Source: Novosphingobium beihaiense
GTDB taxonomy: Bacteria; Pseudomonadota; Alphaproteobacteria; Sphingomonadales; Sphingomonadaceae
Assembly: GCF_022832375.1 (NCBI RefSeq)
Contig: NZ_JALHLG010000007.1
Coordinates: 62,001-126,000, forward strand
DNA: 64,000 nt
Direction of reading: 5' to 3'
This document shows positions 18,843 through 27,469 of this stretch, in pieces (positions within the stretch are counted from its first letter, which is position 1; each line of letters begins with the position of its first letter). The notes under the pieces are model-generated. The model did no database searches. It worked only from the letters and a program-made list of their open reading frames with translations, and was not told the origin of the DNA. Position numbers and translations under genes: made by a program.

Positions 18843-19283
18843 TCAGTGATCCGTGCGGCCGAGAAGCTGCAAGGTGCGCGCGTCGCGCTGCCCGTCGTGG
18901 AAGGCATCGAGCGCGTCGGCGAACCGGCTGCCGGGTGTGGCTGCCGCCAGTTCGAACAATGTCATTGAACTGCGGAACTTGAGGGCGTCCACAGGGCCCA
19001 GGATAGCAATGGCGCCGCGCCGCCCGCGCCAGTTCAGCATGGCATCCGTGCACTCGGCAAGGCGAGGGCCGAGCAGGGGATGGGCAAGGTAGTCCTGCGC
19101 TTCACCCAGTCCGCCGATCGCATAGAACCGGGCAGTGGGGCTGTGGCCGAGGCCTGCAAGCTGCGGAAACACGAACCACATCCAGTGGCTGCGTTTGGCT
19201 CCGGCCCGAAGTTCGCCAAGGGCCTGCGCGTAGACATCGCGCTGGGCATCGGTGAAACGTTCGAGGCCGGAGGGGCCCATCAT
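18843..19283 (-). CDS. DUF1810 family protein
   Basis: A 146-aa soluble protein of the DUF1810 (calpastatin-like) family. The signature SHWMWFVFPQLAGLGHS and the later LGPVDALKFRSSMTLFE are clear. No biochemical role is known. It starts 17 bases after dapD on the same strand and is probably in its operon. Confidence 0.85.
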   Translation of the reverse strand: MMGPSGLERFTDAQRDVYAQALGELRAGAKRSHWMWFVFPQLAGLGHSPTARFYAIGGLGEAQDYLAHPLLGPRLAECTDAMLNWRGRRGAIAILGPVDALKFRSSMTLFELAAATPGSRFADALDAFHDGQRDARTLQLLGRTDH

Positions 19284-19300
19284 CTCGTCAGGCTGCCATG

Positions 19301-20134
19301 TCAGTCGCGCAGGAGGTCGTTAATCCCGGTCTTCGAACGGGTCTGCGCGTCCACCGTCTTCACGATCACCGCGCAGTAGAGTGAGGGGCCGGGCGTGCCG
19401 TCGGGCAGTGGCTTGCCAGGCAGCGCGCCAGGCACGACAACCGCATAGGGCGGAACACGGCCAATGTGGATTTCGCCCGTCGCGCGGTCGACGATCTTGG
19501 TCGATGCGCCGATGAACACGCCCATCGAAAGGACCGCGCCTTCCCCGATCACCGCGCCTTCGGCCACTTCCGAACGCGCGCCGATGAAGCAGTTGTCCTC
19601 GATGATGACGGGGCCTGCCTGCAGCGGTTCCAGCACGCCGCCGATGCCGACGCCGCCCGAAAGGTGCACGTTTTTGCCGATCTGCGCGCAGGAGCCGACG
19701 GTGGCCCAGGTATCGACCATCGTGCCTTCGCCGACATAGGCGCCCAGATTCACGAAAGAGGGCATCAGCACCGCGCCCTTGGCGATGTGGGCGCTGCGGC
19801 GCACGACCGCGCCGGGCACCACGCGGATGCCCGCTTCGCGGAACTTCGCTTCGTCCCAGCCTTCGAACTTCAGCGGAACCTTGTCGAAAGCGGGGGCGCC
19901 GGCCGAGCCGTATTCCATCACGGCGTTGTCGTTGAGGCGGAAGCTCAGCAGTACGGCCTTCTTGAGCCACTGGTTGACGACCCATTCGCCGTCCACTTTC
20001 TCGGCGACGCGGGCCTTGCCCGAATCGAGCAGCGCGAGCGCTTCGTCGACGATCTTGCGAACATCCTCGCTGGCGGGCGTTACGGTATCGCGCGCATCAA
20101 ACGCGGCTTCGATGGCGGCTTCGAGTCCGGACAT
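19301..20134 (-). CDS. dapD: 2,3,4,5-tetrahydropyridine-2,6-dicarboxylate N-succinyltransferase
   Basis: DapD transfers succinate from succinyl-CoA to tetrahydrodipicolinate in lysine and diaminopimelate (peptidoglycan) synthesis. The 277-aa length is standard. The left-handed beta-helix hexapeptide repeats are obvious from residue 110 to 220 ([20 protein letters not shown], then [19 protein letters not shown]). An N-terminal helical domain and a short C-terminal segment ([12 protein letters not shown]) complete the family pattern. Confidence 0.97.
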   Translation of the reverse strand: MSGLEAAIEAAFDARDTVTPASEDVRKIVDEALALLDSGKARVAEKVDGEWVVNQWLKKAVLLSFRLNDNAVMEYGSAGAPAFDKVPLKFEGWDEAKFREAGIRVVPGAVVRRSAHIAKGAVLMPSFVNLGAYVGEGTMVDTWATVGSCAQIGKNVHLSGGVGIGGVLEPLQAGPVIIEDNCFIGARSEVAEGAVIGEGAVLSMGVFIGASTKIVDRATGEIHIGRVPPYAVVVPGALPGKPLPDGTPGPSLYCAVIVKTVDAQTRSKTGINDLLRD

Positions 20135-20339
20135 TGCAGAAAGTCTCCGAAATAAGTCAGTTTCGTGCCGGGCGCCTATCGCGGGAACGCGCAGAGGACA
20201 AGCGCGTCAGGCTGAAAAGTGGGGGCAGCGGGCATGCCGGGCTTTGGAGTGGGTGCTGATCCCGATCAAAGACTCTCTGTTATGGTAAATAAACAATGAC
20301 CGCGCCGCGCGAGTCGTGGCGAAGTCTATGGAGGCTATT

Positions 20340-20495
20340 ATGCCCGACAACGACAATATGGATGAGCGCCGCAAGAAAAAGGCGAATGAAATCATCACCA
20401 ACATGCATGATAACAAGGCTAGCGGCCGGGATATTCAGGCGCAGAAGAAAGCGAACAAGGAATCTTTCGGCCACGAGGGCGAATATACGCCCTGA
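20340..20495 (+). CDS. Small hydrophilic protein (51 aa)
   Basis: A 51-aa highly charged protein (MPDNDNMDERRKKKANEIIT at the N-terminus, HEGEYTP at the C-terminus) with a strong GGAGG 6 bases before its ATG. It is rich in Lys, Asn and Asp and has no hydrophobic segment. It precedes a Cys-rich protein gene by 30 bases in the same direction, so the two may form a unit. No family is recognised. Coding is supported by the ribosome site and start context only. Confidence 0.5.
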   Translation: MPDNDNMDERRKKKANEIITNMHDNKASGRDIQAQKKANKESFGHEGEYTP

Positions 20496-20525
20496 AAGCA
20501 TATCCATCGCGATGGGGATGGCGCT

Positions 20526-21011
20526 ATGACGGCACATGCCAAACACACCAAGCAGCCCAAGCCGGACAGCCCTGTTCCCGTCGCGCTGGAAACTCCGGCC
20601 AGTGGGAAAAATGCGGGAAAGATATGTTTCTTTGCCGACTGTCCTGAGAAGATCAAATATCCGACGACGGGGATGCGGCAGTTGCGATCTGCCGAAGACG
20701 GCATGGTTTTTTGCAAATGGTGCCAGGAAGACCTTGAAAGCGGCTACAAGCGGATCAAGGCGCCGCCGCCGGTAACCGATGTTTCAGATGTTCAGCCCTA
20801 CCCGGAACCGCGCAGGCACTTCGCGCTGTTCAAGTGTCACAGCCGCAGGGACTGTCCGGTTTTCCTGAAAGAGCAGAAGAGCGTGGCGATTCTTCCGGGC
20901 GAAACGATCGAAGACAGTATCATGCCTTACGACACGCCCCTGCAGGCGTATGACGATGGGCACTGGCCTTGCGAGGTTTGCGAAAAAGACCACGGCATCC
21001 CGTGGCTTTAG
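20526..21011 (+). CDS. Cysteine-rich hypothetical protein
   Basis: A 161-aa soluble protein with several Cys pairs in the style of zinc sites: CFFADC, CKWC, CHSRRDC and CEVCEKDHG. The N-terminal 30 residues are low-complexity (Lys, Pro, Ser). It is not recognised. Its stop codon overlaps the convergent gmk stop in TTAG, so the two genes end within the same four bases. Confidence 0.5.
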   Translation: MTAHAKHTKQPKPDSPVPVALETPASGKNAGKICFFADCPEKIKYPTTGMRQLRSAEDGMVFCKWCQEDLESGYKRIKAPPPVTDVSDVQPYPEPRRHFALFKCHSRRDCPVFLKEQKSVAILPGETIEDSIMPYDTPLQAYDDGHWPCEVCEKDHGIPWL

Positions 21012-21685
21012 CCTTCCGGCTGCATCAATTCGCGCACGAATCCGATCAGGCCGGTCTGGCGCGCGCGGCGCATGCGCTCGGCTTCCAGGATTTCCGTGAC
21101 CTTTTTGTAGCACGTCTGCATATCGTCGTTGACCACCACGTAGTCGTATCCGTCCCAGTGGCTGATTTCAGAGCGTGCGCGCTCCATGCGCCCGGCGATG
21201 ATCTCGGCGCTGTCGGTGCCGCGGCCAGTCAGGCGGCGGCGCAGCTCCTCGATGCTGGGTGGCAGCAGGAACACGCGCACCACGTCGCGCTCCAGCTTCT
21301 GGTAGAGCTGCTGGGTGCCCTGCCAGTCGATGTCGAACAGATAGTCCTGCCCGTTCTTCAGGCCGGCTTTGACCTGCGCTTTGGGCGTGCCGTAGCAGTG
21401 ATCGAAGACCCGCGCCCATTCGAGCAGTTCCTCGTTCTCCACCATCCGGTCGAACTCGGCTTGGCTGACGAAGTGGTAATGCGTGCCGTCCACTTCGCCG
21501 GGGCGGGGCGCGCGCGTCGTCACAGAAACCGAAATGCACACGTCCGGATCCTGTTCGAGCAGCATGCGTGAAATCGTCGTCTTGCCGCCGCCGGAGGGCG
21601 AGGACAGGATGAACATCAAGCCGCGGCGGGCGAGCGGGCCAGCCGGTTCGGATGATAACGCGGGCGAGTGTGCGGACTTTGGCAT
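21008..21685 (-). CDS. gmk: Guanylate kinase
   Basis: Gmk phosphorylates GMP to GDP with ATP, an essential step that also feeds (p)ppGpp. The protein is 225 aa with a 20-residue N-terminal extension before the core. The P-loop is SSPSGGGKTT at 28-37. The GMP-binding region SVSVTTRAPRPGEVDGTHYHF and the lid segment are intact. The chain ends after GLIGFVRELMQPEG. Confidence 0.97.
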   Translation of the reverse strand: MPKSAHSPALSSEPAGPLARRGLMFILSSPSGGGKTTISRMLLEQDPDVCISVSVTTRAPRPGEVDGTHYHFVSQAEFDRMVENEELLEWARVFDHCYGTPKAQVKAGLKNGQDYLFDIDWQGTQQLYQKLERDVVRVFLLPPSIEELRRRLTGRGTDSAEIIAGRMERARSEISHWDGYDYVVVNDDMQTCYKKVTEILEAERMRRARQTGLIGFVRELMQPEG

Positions 21686-21802
21686 GCTCTTCCCGATGGC
21701 GGCCCGCGCCGGTCAAATCAACCCGAAGCGTGCGGCTGTCTGGGGGAAACGACGCTTCTGCGCCTTAAAGTCTGTTTGGAAATTCGCCGGAAGCGAATTT
21801 CG

Positions 21803-21882
21803 CGGCACCAGCCCACACCCCCACCCGGCCTCCCACAGGATACTGCCGATGGGAGGCCGGGTGGGGGAGTGGGCTGGTGCCG
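21803..21882. repeat. Long imperfect inverted repeat with 33-bp arms
   Basis: Arms at 21803-21835 and 21850-21882 match over 33 bp with one mismatch (CGGCACCAGCCCACACCCCC and GGGGGAGTGGGCTGGTGCCG), with a 14-base loop GCAGTATCC-like region. A transcript would fold into a very stable hairpin. It lies between gmk and the gene downstream of sspB, and looks like a dispersed palindromic (REP/MITE) unit rather than a simple terminator. Confidence 0.75.
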
Positions 21883-21887
21883 CACCG

Positions 21888-21910
21888 AAAATGCCCGAAT
21901 GGGCATTTTT
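21888..21910. terminator. Bidirectional terminator-like hairpin
   Basis: AAAATGCCC GAAT GGGCATTTTT is a short stem flanked by A and T runs on each side, so it can terminate in either direction. On the minus strand it follows the stop of the sspB-linked gene at 21922. Confidence 0.75.
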
Positions 21911-21921
21911 CGAACAGGCTC

Positions 21922-22392
21922 TTAGTCTTCCTCGCCGTTGCGGGCCATTTCCGCCAGTTTGGCTTCGCCGTCGCGCCGGGCTTCGCGGGCCTTGGTACGA
22001 TCGTAGAGCGTTTTGGCCACCAGCGCGCCGCCAACCACAATCGCGCCGGGGACCGAGCGCATGGCAACTTTGGCAAGGGCGCCGTGCAGCATCGATTCGC
22101 CCATGGTGCGGCCCTTCAGGATCTTTGCGGCCTTGCTGGGGGCGTATTTCCGCCCGAGCAGCGCGCGTTCTATGGCCTGGCGGGCCAGAGCGGTGCCGCC
22201 GCGCAGGGCAATGTCGGCAATCGCCAGGTTGGTGGCAGTGCTGGGGCTGGGGCCATGCATGTCGCCGGGGGAAGGCTTGGGTTTTCCCTTGCGGCGTGCT
22301 GCCTTTTGGGATGAGCCGCTCTTCCCCGTGTTGTCTGGCGCGGCTTCGATGCCTTCTGGAGGTGTTTCTTCCGAAGGCCCGGTGCTGCTCAC
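21922..22392 (-). CDS. Hypothetical basic protein co-transcribed with sspB
   Basis: A 156-aa protein. The first 55 residues are disordered and rich in Pro, Ser, Lys and Glu. The remainder is helical and basic with one moderately hydrophobic stretch (about 110-125, MRSVPGAIVVGGALVAKTLY). Its start overlaps the sspB stop in ATGA, so translation is coupled. The family is seen beside sspB in related genomes, as far as I recall, but no function is known. Confidence 0.6.
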   Translation of the reverse strand: MSSTGPSEETPPEGIEAAPDNTGKSGSSQKAARRKGKPKPSPGDMHGPSPSTATNLAIADIALRGGTALARQAIERALLGRKYAPSKAAKILKGRTMGESMLHGALAKVAMRSVPGAIVVGGALVAKTLYDRTKAREARRDGEAKLAEMARNGEED

Positions 22393-22889
22393 TTCTTCTT
22401 GCCGAAATCCACAGAGACGACATTCGATCCGTCTTCGCTGGGCGTCACGCGCGAAGCCAGATCGCGGTCTGTCTCGTCGTTACCCACTGGGCCGGAAAAC
22501 TCGTCTTCGTTGTCGGCAATCGCCTGGAACTGCAGGCCGAAATCGACTGCCGGATCGACGAAGGCCGTGATCGCGGAGAAGGGCACGTTCAGCAGGGCAG
22601 GCACCTGATTGAAGCTGAGCCCGACCGAGAAGCCTTCATCCGTCACGTTCAGATCCCAGAACTTGTTCTGGAGGACGATCGTCATTTCATCCGGGAAACG
22701 GGCCTTCAGGTCCGCCGGGATGTCCACGCCGGGCGCGCCGGTCTTGAACGTGATGTAGAAGTGGTGGCTGCCGGGAAGCGTGCCGTTGGAGGCCTCTACT
22801 TGTCCGAGCACACGCCCGACGACGGCGCGCAGGGCCTCCTGCACGATTTCGTCATAAGGGATCAGGCTATCTGGCGGCGTATCGTTCAT
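22389..22889 (-). CDS. sspB: SspB-type ClpXP adaptor
   Basis: A 166-aa protein of the alphaproteobacterial SspB family, which tethers ssrA-tagged proteins to the ClpXP protease. The core includes FYITFKTGAPGVDIP, FPDEMTIVLQNKFWDL and VPFSAITAFVDPAVDFGLQF. The C-terminal tail ends in VVSVDFGKKK, the ClpX-docking peptide (XB motif) after an acidic linker. Function is conserved from Caulobacter to E. coli. Confidence 0.9.
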   Translation of the reverse strand: MNDTPPDSLIPYDEIVQEALRAVVGRVLGQVEASNGTLPGSHHFYITFKTGAPGVDIPADLKARFPDEMTIVLQNKFWDLNVTDEGFSVGLSFNQVPALLNVPFSAITAFVDPAVDFGLQFQAIADNEDEFSGPVGNDETDRDLASRVTPSEDGSNVVSVDFGKKK

Positions 22890-23024
22890 CGCGCCCTACG
22901 TGCGCATGGTTCATCGGACGGTCAAGCCGTTACAGCATCGATTTTAAGACCTTTTGCCGGTTTTACCAAGGAAATATCCATAGGGGCATTAACCACGGGG
23001 TGCTGCAGCGCTGTTTGCATGCAA

Positions 23025-23052
23025 TTGATTCCCGCACTCACAGGTCTATAGG
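23025..23052 (+). promoter_or_regulatory. Candidate hisB promoter close to the start codon
   Basis: TTGATT (23025-23030), 16 bases, TATAGG (23047-23052) resembles a sigma-70 promoter. The hisB ATG is only 9 bases downstream of the -10 box, so the transcript would be nearly leaderless. No good ribosome site precedes the ATG. Confidence 0.4.
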
Positions 23053-23060
23053 CGCTTTTC

Positions 23061-23663
23061 ATGCGCACCGCCTCGATCACTCGCAAGACCCATGAGACCG
23101 ACATCGCCGTTGAGGTGAATCTGGACGGAACCGGAACTTATGACGTTTCGACCGGCATCGGCTTTCTCGATCACATGATCGAGCAGTTCTCCCGTCATTC
23201 GCTGATCGACATCACCTGCCATATCAAGGGCGATCTGCATGTGGACCAGCACCACACGGCGGAGGACAGCGCCATCGCCATCGGCCAGGCGATCAGCCAG
23301 GCTCTGGGCGACAAGGCGGGAATCGGCCGCTACGGCGAAGCCCATTCGCCGATGGACGAAGCGCTCTCCCGCGTGGTGCTCGATATCTCCGGGCGGCCCT
23401 ATTTCGTGTGGAAGGCCGCTTTCACGCAGGAAAAGCTGGGCGAGTTCGATACCGAGCTGGTCGAGCACTGGTTCCACTCGATCGGGCAGGCGGTGGGGAT
23501 CACGCTCCATATCGAACTGCTTTACGGCACCAACAACCACCATATCTGCGAAGGCATCTTCAAGGGCTTTGCCCGGGCGATGCGTTCGGCGGTGGAGCTC
23601 GATCCGCGCAAGGGCGGGGCGATCCCGTCCACCAAGGGTATTCTGGGCGGGAAGACGCTCTGA
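23061..23663 (+). CDS. hisB: Imidazoleglycerol-phosphate dehydratase
   Basis: HisB removes water from imidazole glycerol phosphate in histidine synthesis. The 200-aa monofunctional form has the two metal-binding HHxxE-type motifs ([12 protein letters not shown] near 56-67 and TNNHHICEG near 158-166). [15 protein letters not shown] is conserved. It heads the cluster hisB-yciI-hisH-hisA-x-hisF-pep-hisE. The following gene begins within its stop (TGATG). Confidence 0.97.
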   Translation: MRTASITRKTHETDIAVEVNLDGTGTYDVSTGIGFLDHMIEQFSRHSLIDITCHIKGDLHVDQHHTAEDSAIAIGQAISQALGDKAGIGRYGEAHSPMDEALSRVVLDISGRPYFVWKAAFTQEKLGEFDTELVEHWFHSIGQAVGITLHIELLYGTNNHHICEGIFKGFARAMRSAVELDPRKGGAIPSTKGILGGKTL

Positions 23664-23956
23664 TGGCGCTGTTTATCCTCTCGCTGCGCTATACCGCTCC
23701 GATCGAGGTCGTGGACGCCCTGCTGCCGGATCATGCCGCCTGGCTCAAGGCGAACCATGCCGAAGGGCGCTTTCTGGCCTGGGGGCGCAAAGTGCCGCGC
23801 GATGGCGGGATCATTCTGGCCCGGGGCGAAAGCCGCGAGGCCGTGGCGGCGCTGGCGGCCACCGATCCCTTCGTTGCAGGCGGTGCTGCCGAGGTCGAGG
23901 TGATCGAATGGTCCCCCACTTTTGCGGGTGAGGGGCTGGAAGGATTGACGCCATGA
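23663..23956 (+). CDS. YciI-like protein
   Basis: A 97-aa protein of the YciI/dimeric alpha-beta barrel family (LFILSLRYTAPIEVVDALLP, RFLAWGRKVPRDGGIILARG, DPFVAGGAAEVEVIEWSPTF). E. coli YciI is thought to be an enzyme of unknown substrate with an active-site His-Asp pair. Here the start overlaps the hisB stop and the stop overlaps the hisH start, so it is translated within the histidine operon. Confidence 0.85.
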   Translation: MALFILSLRYTAPIEVVDALLPDHAAWLKANHAEGRFLAWGRKVPRDGGIILARGESREAVAALAATDPFVAGGAAEVEVIEWSPTFAGEGLEGLTP

Positions 23957-24576
23957 CACTGGCCCTGATCGATTATGGCGCGGGCAATCTCCACTCGGTG
24001 GCCAATGCCCTGCGTGCGGCGGGCGCTGAGGATGTCGCGGTCACGGCGGACCCGTCCGTGGTGCGCGCAGCGGACCGGATCGTGCTGCCCGGCGTGGGCG
24101 CGTTCAAGGCCTGCGCGAAGGGCCTGTGGGGCATTCCCGGCATGGTCGAGGCGATGACCGAGCGCGTGCAGGTGGGCGGGGCGCCGTTCCTGGGCATTTG
24201 CGTGGGCATGCAGCTTCTGGCGACGCGCGGGCTGGAATATGGCGTGACCAAGGGGCTCGGCTGGATCGCGGGCGATGTTGCGCTGATCGAGCGGACCGAT
24301 CCGGAGATCAAGGTGCCGCACATGGGCTGGAACGACGTGGCGCTGGGCCGCCACGATCCTGCCAGCGGGCTGATCGAGCCGGGCGAGGCCTATTTCCTGC
24401 ATTCCTATCACTTCGCGCCCGAAGACGGCCAGACCGTCGCCGCGATGACCGACCATGGCGGCGGCTTGGTCGCGGCCGTGGCCAGGGACAATGTCGTGGG
24501 CGTGCAGTTCCACCCGGAAAAGAGCCAGGCCTATGGCCTGTCGCTGCTGTCCCGTTTCCTCGAATGGAAGCCTTGA
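23953..24576 (+). CDS. hisH: Imidazole glycerol phosphate synthase subunit HisH
   Basis: The glutaminase subunit that feeds ammonia to HisF. It has 207 aa. The class I amidotransferase triad is visible: Cys in FLGICVGMQLL (about residue 80), and His and Glu in GVQFHPEKSQ near 185-190. The start overlaps the preceding stop in ATGA. Confidence 0.97.
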   Translation: MTLALIDYGAGNLHSVANALRAAGAEDVAVTADPSVVRAADRIVLPGVGAFKACAKGLWGIPGMVEAMTERVQVGGAPFLGICVGMQLLATRGLEYGVTKGLGWIAGDVALIERTDPEIKVPHMGWNDVALGRHDPASGLIEPGEAYFLHSYHFAPEDGQTVAAMTDHGGGLVAAVARDNVVGVQFHPEKSQAYGLSLLSRFLEWKP

Positions 24577-24577
24577 G

Positions 24578-25306
24578 ATGATCGTATTTCCCGCCATCGA
24601 CCTGAAGCAGGGGCAGGTCGTGCGCTTGGCCGAAGGCGATATGGCGCGCGCCACTGTCTATGGCGACAATCCGGCGGCGCAGGCCATGCTGTTTGCCGAT
24701 GCCGGTTCGCAGTTCCTGCATGTCGTCGATCTCGACGGTTCCTTTGCGGGCCGTGCCGAGAACCGCGCTGCCGTGGAGGGGATTCTCGACGTCTTTCCCG
24801 GCCATGTGCAGCTCGGCGGCGGCATTCGCACGCCCGAGGCCGTGGCGGGCTGGTTCGAACTCGGCGTATCGCGCGTGGTCATGGGCACGGCGGCGCTGAA
24901 AGACCCGCAGTTCGTCAAGGACATGGCCGGTGAATACCCCGGCGGGATTGTCGTGGCCGTCGATGCGCGCGATGGCATGGTCGCGACCGAGGGCTGGGCG
25001 GAAGTGTCCGACGTGTCGATCGTCGACATGGCCCGCCGCTTCGAGGACGCGGGCGTTGCCAGCCTGCTGTTCACCGACATCGGCCGCGATGGCCTGCTCA
25101 AGGGCTGCAATGTGCAGGCGACGGTCGATCTGGCGCGGCAGACCGATATGCCGGTGATCGCCAGCGGCGGGGTGAAAGGGCTGGACGATATCCGCATGCT
25201 GGCGCTCCATGAAAAGGACGGGATCGAAGGCGTGATCACTGGCCGCGCGCTCTATGACGGGCGCCTCGATCTGGCTGCTGCCATCGCCATGGCCGAGCGC
25301 GGGTGA
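24578..25306 (+). CDS. hisA: Phosphoribosyl-formimino-AICAR phosphate isomerase
   Basis: HisA isomerises ProFAR to PRFAR. It has 242 aa with two half-barrels. The catalytic Asp pair is in VFPAIDLKQGQVVRL (Asp 7) and LFTDIGRDG (about 170). Phosphate-binding loops QLGGGIRTPEAV and IASGGVKGLDDI are present. Its ATG lies one base after the hisH stop. Confidence 0.97.
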   Translation: MIVFPAIDLKQGQVVRLAEGDMARATVYGDNPAAQAMLFADAGSQFLHVVDLDGSFAGRAENRAAVEGILDVFPGHVQLGGGIRTPEAVAGWFELGVSRVVMGTAALKDPQFVKDMAGEYPGGIVVAVDARDGMVATEGWAEVSDVSIVDMARRFEDAGVASLLFTDIGRDGLLKGCNVQATVDLARQTDMPVIASGGVKGLDDIRMLALHEKDGIEGVITGRALYDGRLDLAAAIAMAERG

Positions 25307-25545
25307 TGAACGACAATCGCCTCGTCGGGCTGCTGCTGGTGCTGGCCGCGCTGCCGGGGCTGGCCTGGGCCTGGAGCGATTACCGAAGCGGCACGGTGCG
25401 GCTGGTGCTGTTCAGCCGCAGGTGCGGAGCGAATCTGGTCCATCGCGAGGCCGATCCCCGGCGTTTCTGCGCCTGTCTGGGTTTTAATGTCCTGCTGTTC
25501 GCGCTCATGGTGGCGGGCGGCGTTTTCTTGATGGTGAAGCCATGA
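25306..25545 (+). CDS. Small two-helix membrane protein in the his operon
   Basis: A 79-aa protein with two hydrophobic helices (about residues 6-22 and 58-76) separated by a basic, Cys-containing loop ([20 protein letters not shown]). The start overlaps the hisA stop in TGATG and the stop overlaps hisF in ATGA, so it is firmly within the operon. No family is recognised. Confidence 0.65.
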   Translation: MNDNRLVGLLLVLAALPGLAWAWSDYRSGTVRLVLFSRRCGANLVHREADPRRFCACLGFNVLLFALMVAGGVFLMVKP

Positions 25546-26303
25546 CAGTCCGCATCCGTGTCATCCCCTGTCTCGACGTGGCCAATGGCCGGGTGGTCAA
25601 GGGCGTCAATTTCGTCGATCTCAAGGATGCCGGCGATCCGGTCGAGCAGGCGCGCGCCTATGATGCCGCCGGGGCCGACGAGCTGTGCTTCCTCGACATT
25701 ACCGCCAGCCACGAGGCGCGCGGCACGCTGCTCGATATCGTCCAGCGCACCGCCGAAGTCTGCTTCATGCCGCTGACGGTCGGCGGCGGGGTGCGCACGG
25801 CGGAAGACGCGCGCGCGCTGCTGCTGGCAGGGGCGGACAAGGTGGCGGTCAATTCCGCCGCCGTCTCGCGCCCCGAAGTGGTGGCCGATATTGCCGAGAA
25901 GTTCGGCTCGCAGTGCATTGTCGCTTCGGTCGATGCGCGCAGAACCGGGCCGGGCCAGTGGGAAATCTTCACCCACGGCGGGCGCCGCCCCACCGGCATC
26001 GATGCGCTGGCGCATGCGGTGAAGCTGGCAGAGCTGGGCGCGGGCGAGCTGCTGGTCACCTCTATGGACGGGGACGGCACGCAGAACGGCTACGATCTGG
26101 AACTCACGCGCATGATTGCCGATGCGGTTTCGGTTCCGGTGGTGGCCTCGGGCGGGGTCGGCACGCTCGATCATCTCGTTGCGGGGGTGACGCAGGGCCA
26201 TGCCAGCGCGGTGCTGGCCGCCTCGATCTTCCATTTTGGCAAGCACTCCATTGCCGATGCCCATGCCGCCTTGCGCGCCGCAGGGCTGCCCGCGCGCGGG
26301 TAG
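25542..26303 (+). CDS. hisF: Imidazole glycerol phosphate synthase subunit HisF
   Basis: The cyclase subunit that joins PRFAR with ammonia from HisH to form imidazole glycerol phosphate and AICAR. It has 253 aa. Catalytic Asp residues are in [15 protein letters not shown] (about 11) and [16 protein letters not shown] (about 131). Phosphate loops [13 protein letters not shown] and [13 protein letters not shown] are intact. Confidence 0.97.
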   Translation: MTVRIRVIPCLDVANGRVVKGVNFVDLKDAGDPVEQARAYDAAGADELCFLDITASHEARGTLLDIVQRTAEVCFMPLTVGGGVRTAEDARALLLAGADKVAVNSAAVSRPEVVADIAEKFGSQCIVASVDARRTGPGQWEIFTHGGRRPTGIDALAHAVKLAELGAGELLVTSMDGDGTQNGYDLELTRMIADAVSVPVVASGGVGTLDHLVAGVTQGHASAVLAASIFHFGKHSIADAHAALRAAGLPARG

Positions 26304-26425
26304 TACAGCTACAACCATCTGCCTCATGCGTGCCCCGTAACGGGACGGGGCTGCCGCCGCTCTTGCGCAAAGGCGGCGGCGCTGGAATGGCAGTCTGCGA
26401 CGTCGAGTTAGACGGGGAGAGACAC

Positions 26426-26599
26426 ATGTTGCTTTACCGGTATTTTCCGGCTGCGATCCCGGCGCTTCTGGCGGCGGCCCCGGCTTATGCTTCGGAGGGA
26501 ACGCAGCTTCCCGAACCCAGCAGCCTGTTTCTGCTGGGGCTGGGCGTGGCAGGCGTCGTCATCGGCCGCCAGCTCTCTGCGAAGAAGCACCGGGACTGA
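26426..26599 (+). CDS. PEP-CTERM mini-protein
   Basis: A 57-aa protein consisting of little more than a signal peptide (MLLYRYFPAAIPALLAAAPA, cleaved near YAS) and a PEP-CTERM sorting signal: LPEPSSLFLLGLGVAGVVIG followed by the basic tail RQLSAKKHRD. Such signals are normally recognised by exosortase and lie at the end of much larger surface or matrix proteins. The mature peptide between the two would be about 6 residues. GGGGAGA precedes the ATG. It sits between hisF and hisE. No exosortase gene is in the window. Confidence 0.7.
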   Translation: MLLYRYFPAAIPALLAAAPAYASEGTQLPEPSSLFLLGLGVAGVVIGRQLSAKKHRD

Positions 26600-26649
26600 T
26601 CATCTGACGGCTTGACCGCGCGCGGCCCGCGCCGCATGGCTGGCGCATC

Positions 26650-26976
26650 ATGAGCAGCCCCGACACTCTCGCCCGCCTCGAAGCCACGATTGCCGCGCGG
26701 CGCACGGCCGATCCCGAATCGAGCTATGTCGCCAGGCTCAATGCCAAGGGGCCGGGCAAGATCGCGCAGAAGGTGGGCGAGGAAGCCACCGAGACCGTGA
26801 TCGCCGCGCTGACCCAGGACCGCAAGGCCCTGACTGGAGAGGCGGCGGACTTGATTTTCCATCTCATGGTGCTGCTGGGGGCGAAGGACGTGCCGCTGGC
26901 CGATGTTCTCGCCGAACTCGACCGCCGCGAAGGCGTCTCGGGCATTGCCGAGAAAGCCTCCCGCCCCAAGGACTGA
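26650..26976 (+). CDS. hisE: Phosphoribosyl-ATP pyrophosphatase
   Basis: HisE removes pyrophosphate from phosphoribosyl-ATP, the second step of histidine synthesis. It is 108 aa and all-helical, of the MazG-like fold. KIAQKVGEEATETVIAAL and the metal-binding GEAADLIFHLMVLL are the family signature. It closes the his cluster. hisG, hisD, hisC and hisI are elsewhere. Confidence 0.95.
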   Translation: MSSPDTLARLEATIAARRTADPESSYVARLNAKGPGKIAQKVGEEATETVIAALTQDRKALTGEAADLIFHLMVLLGAKDVPLADVLAELDRREGVSGIAEKASRPKD

Positions 26977-26989
26977 CCCGGAGAGACCG

Positions 26990-27367
26990 ATGCCCATCGA
27001 TCCCAAGCTGCCTTACGACGAGAACAATATCTTCGCGAAGATCCTGCGCGGCGAACTGCCGTGCAACAAGGTCTACGAAGACGATCACGCGCTGGCGTTC
27101 CACGATATCCGTCCGCAGGCGCCGGTGCACGTTCTGGTGATCCCCAAGGGGGCCTATGTCTCGTGGGACGATTTCACCGCCAAGGCCTCGGATGCGGAGA
27201 TCGCCGGGTTCATGCGCTCGGTGGGCAATGTCACCCGCCAGCTTGAGCTGGACGAACCCGGCTACCGGCTGATGATCAACATGGGCGCCGCCGGGCATCA
27301 GGAAGTGCCTCATCTGCATGTGCACATCTTCGGCGGGCGGCAGTTCTTCCAGATGATCGCGGACTGA
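26990..27367 (+). CDS. HIT family nucleotide hydrolase
   Basis: A 125-aa Hint-like histidine-triad protein that hydrolyses adenosine phosphoramidates or aminoacyl adenylates. The N-terminal NIFAKILRGELPCNKVYEDD and the catalytic triad HLHVHIF near residue 107-113 are clear. The position 13 bases after hisE is common in alphaproteobacteria. Confidence 0.93.
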   Translation: MPIDPKLPYDENNIFAKILRGELPCNKVYEDDHALAFHDIRPQAPVHVLVIPKGAYVSWDDFTAKASDAEIAGFMRSVGNVTRQLELDEPGYRLMINMGAAGHQEVPHLHVHIFGGRQFFQMIAD

Positions 27368-27469
27368 CCGCCCGCAAGGCACCTTTCAACCGGTTAATTG
27401 CGCGTAAGCCGTTCCGAATGACCGCGGCGGCTTTGCAGCGCAGCACGGCCCCGTTACACCACCCGGCGC

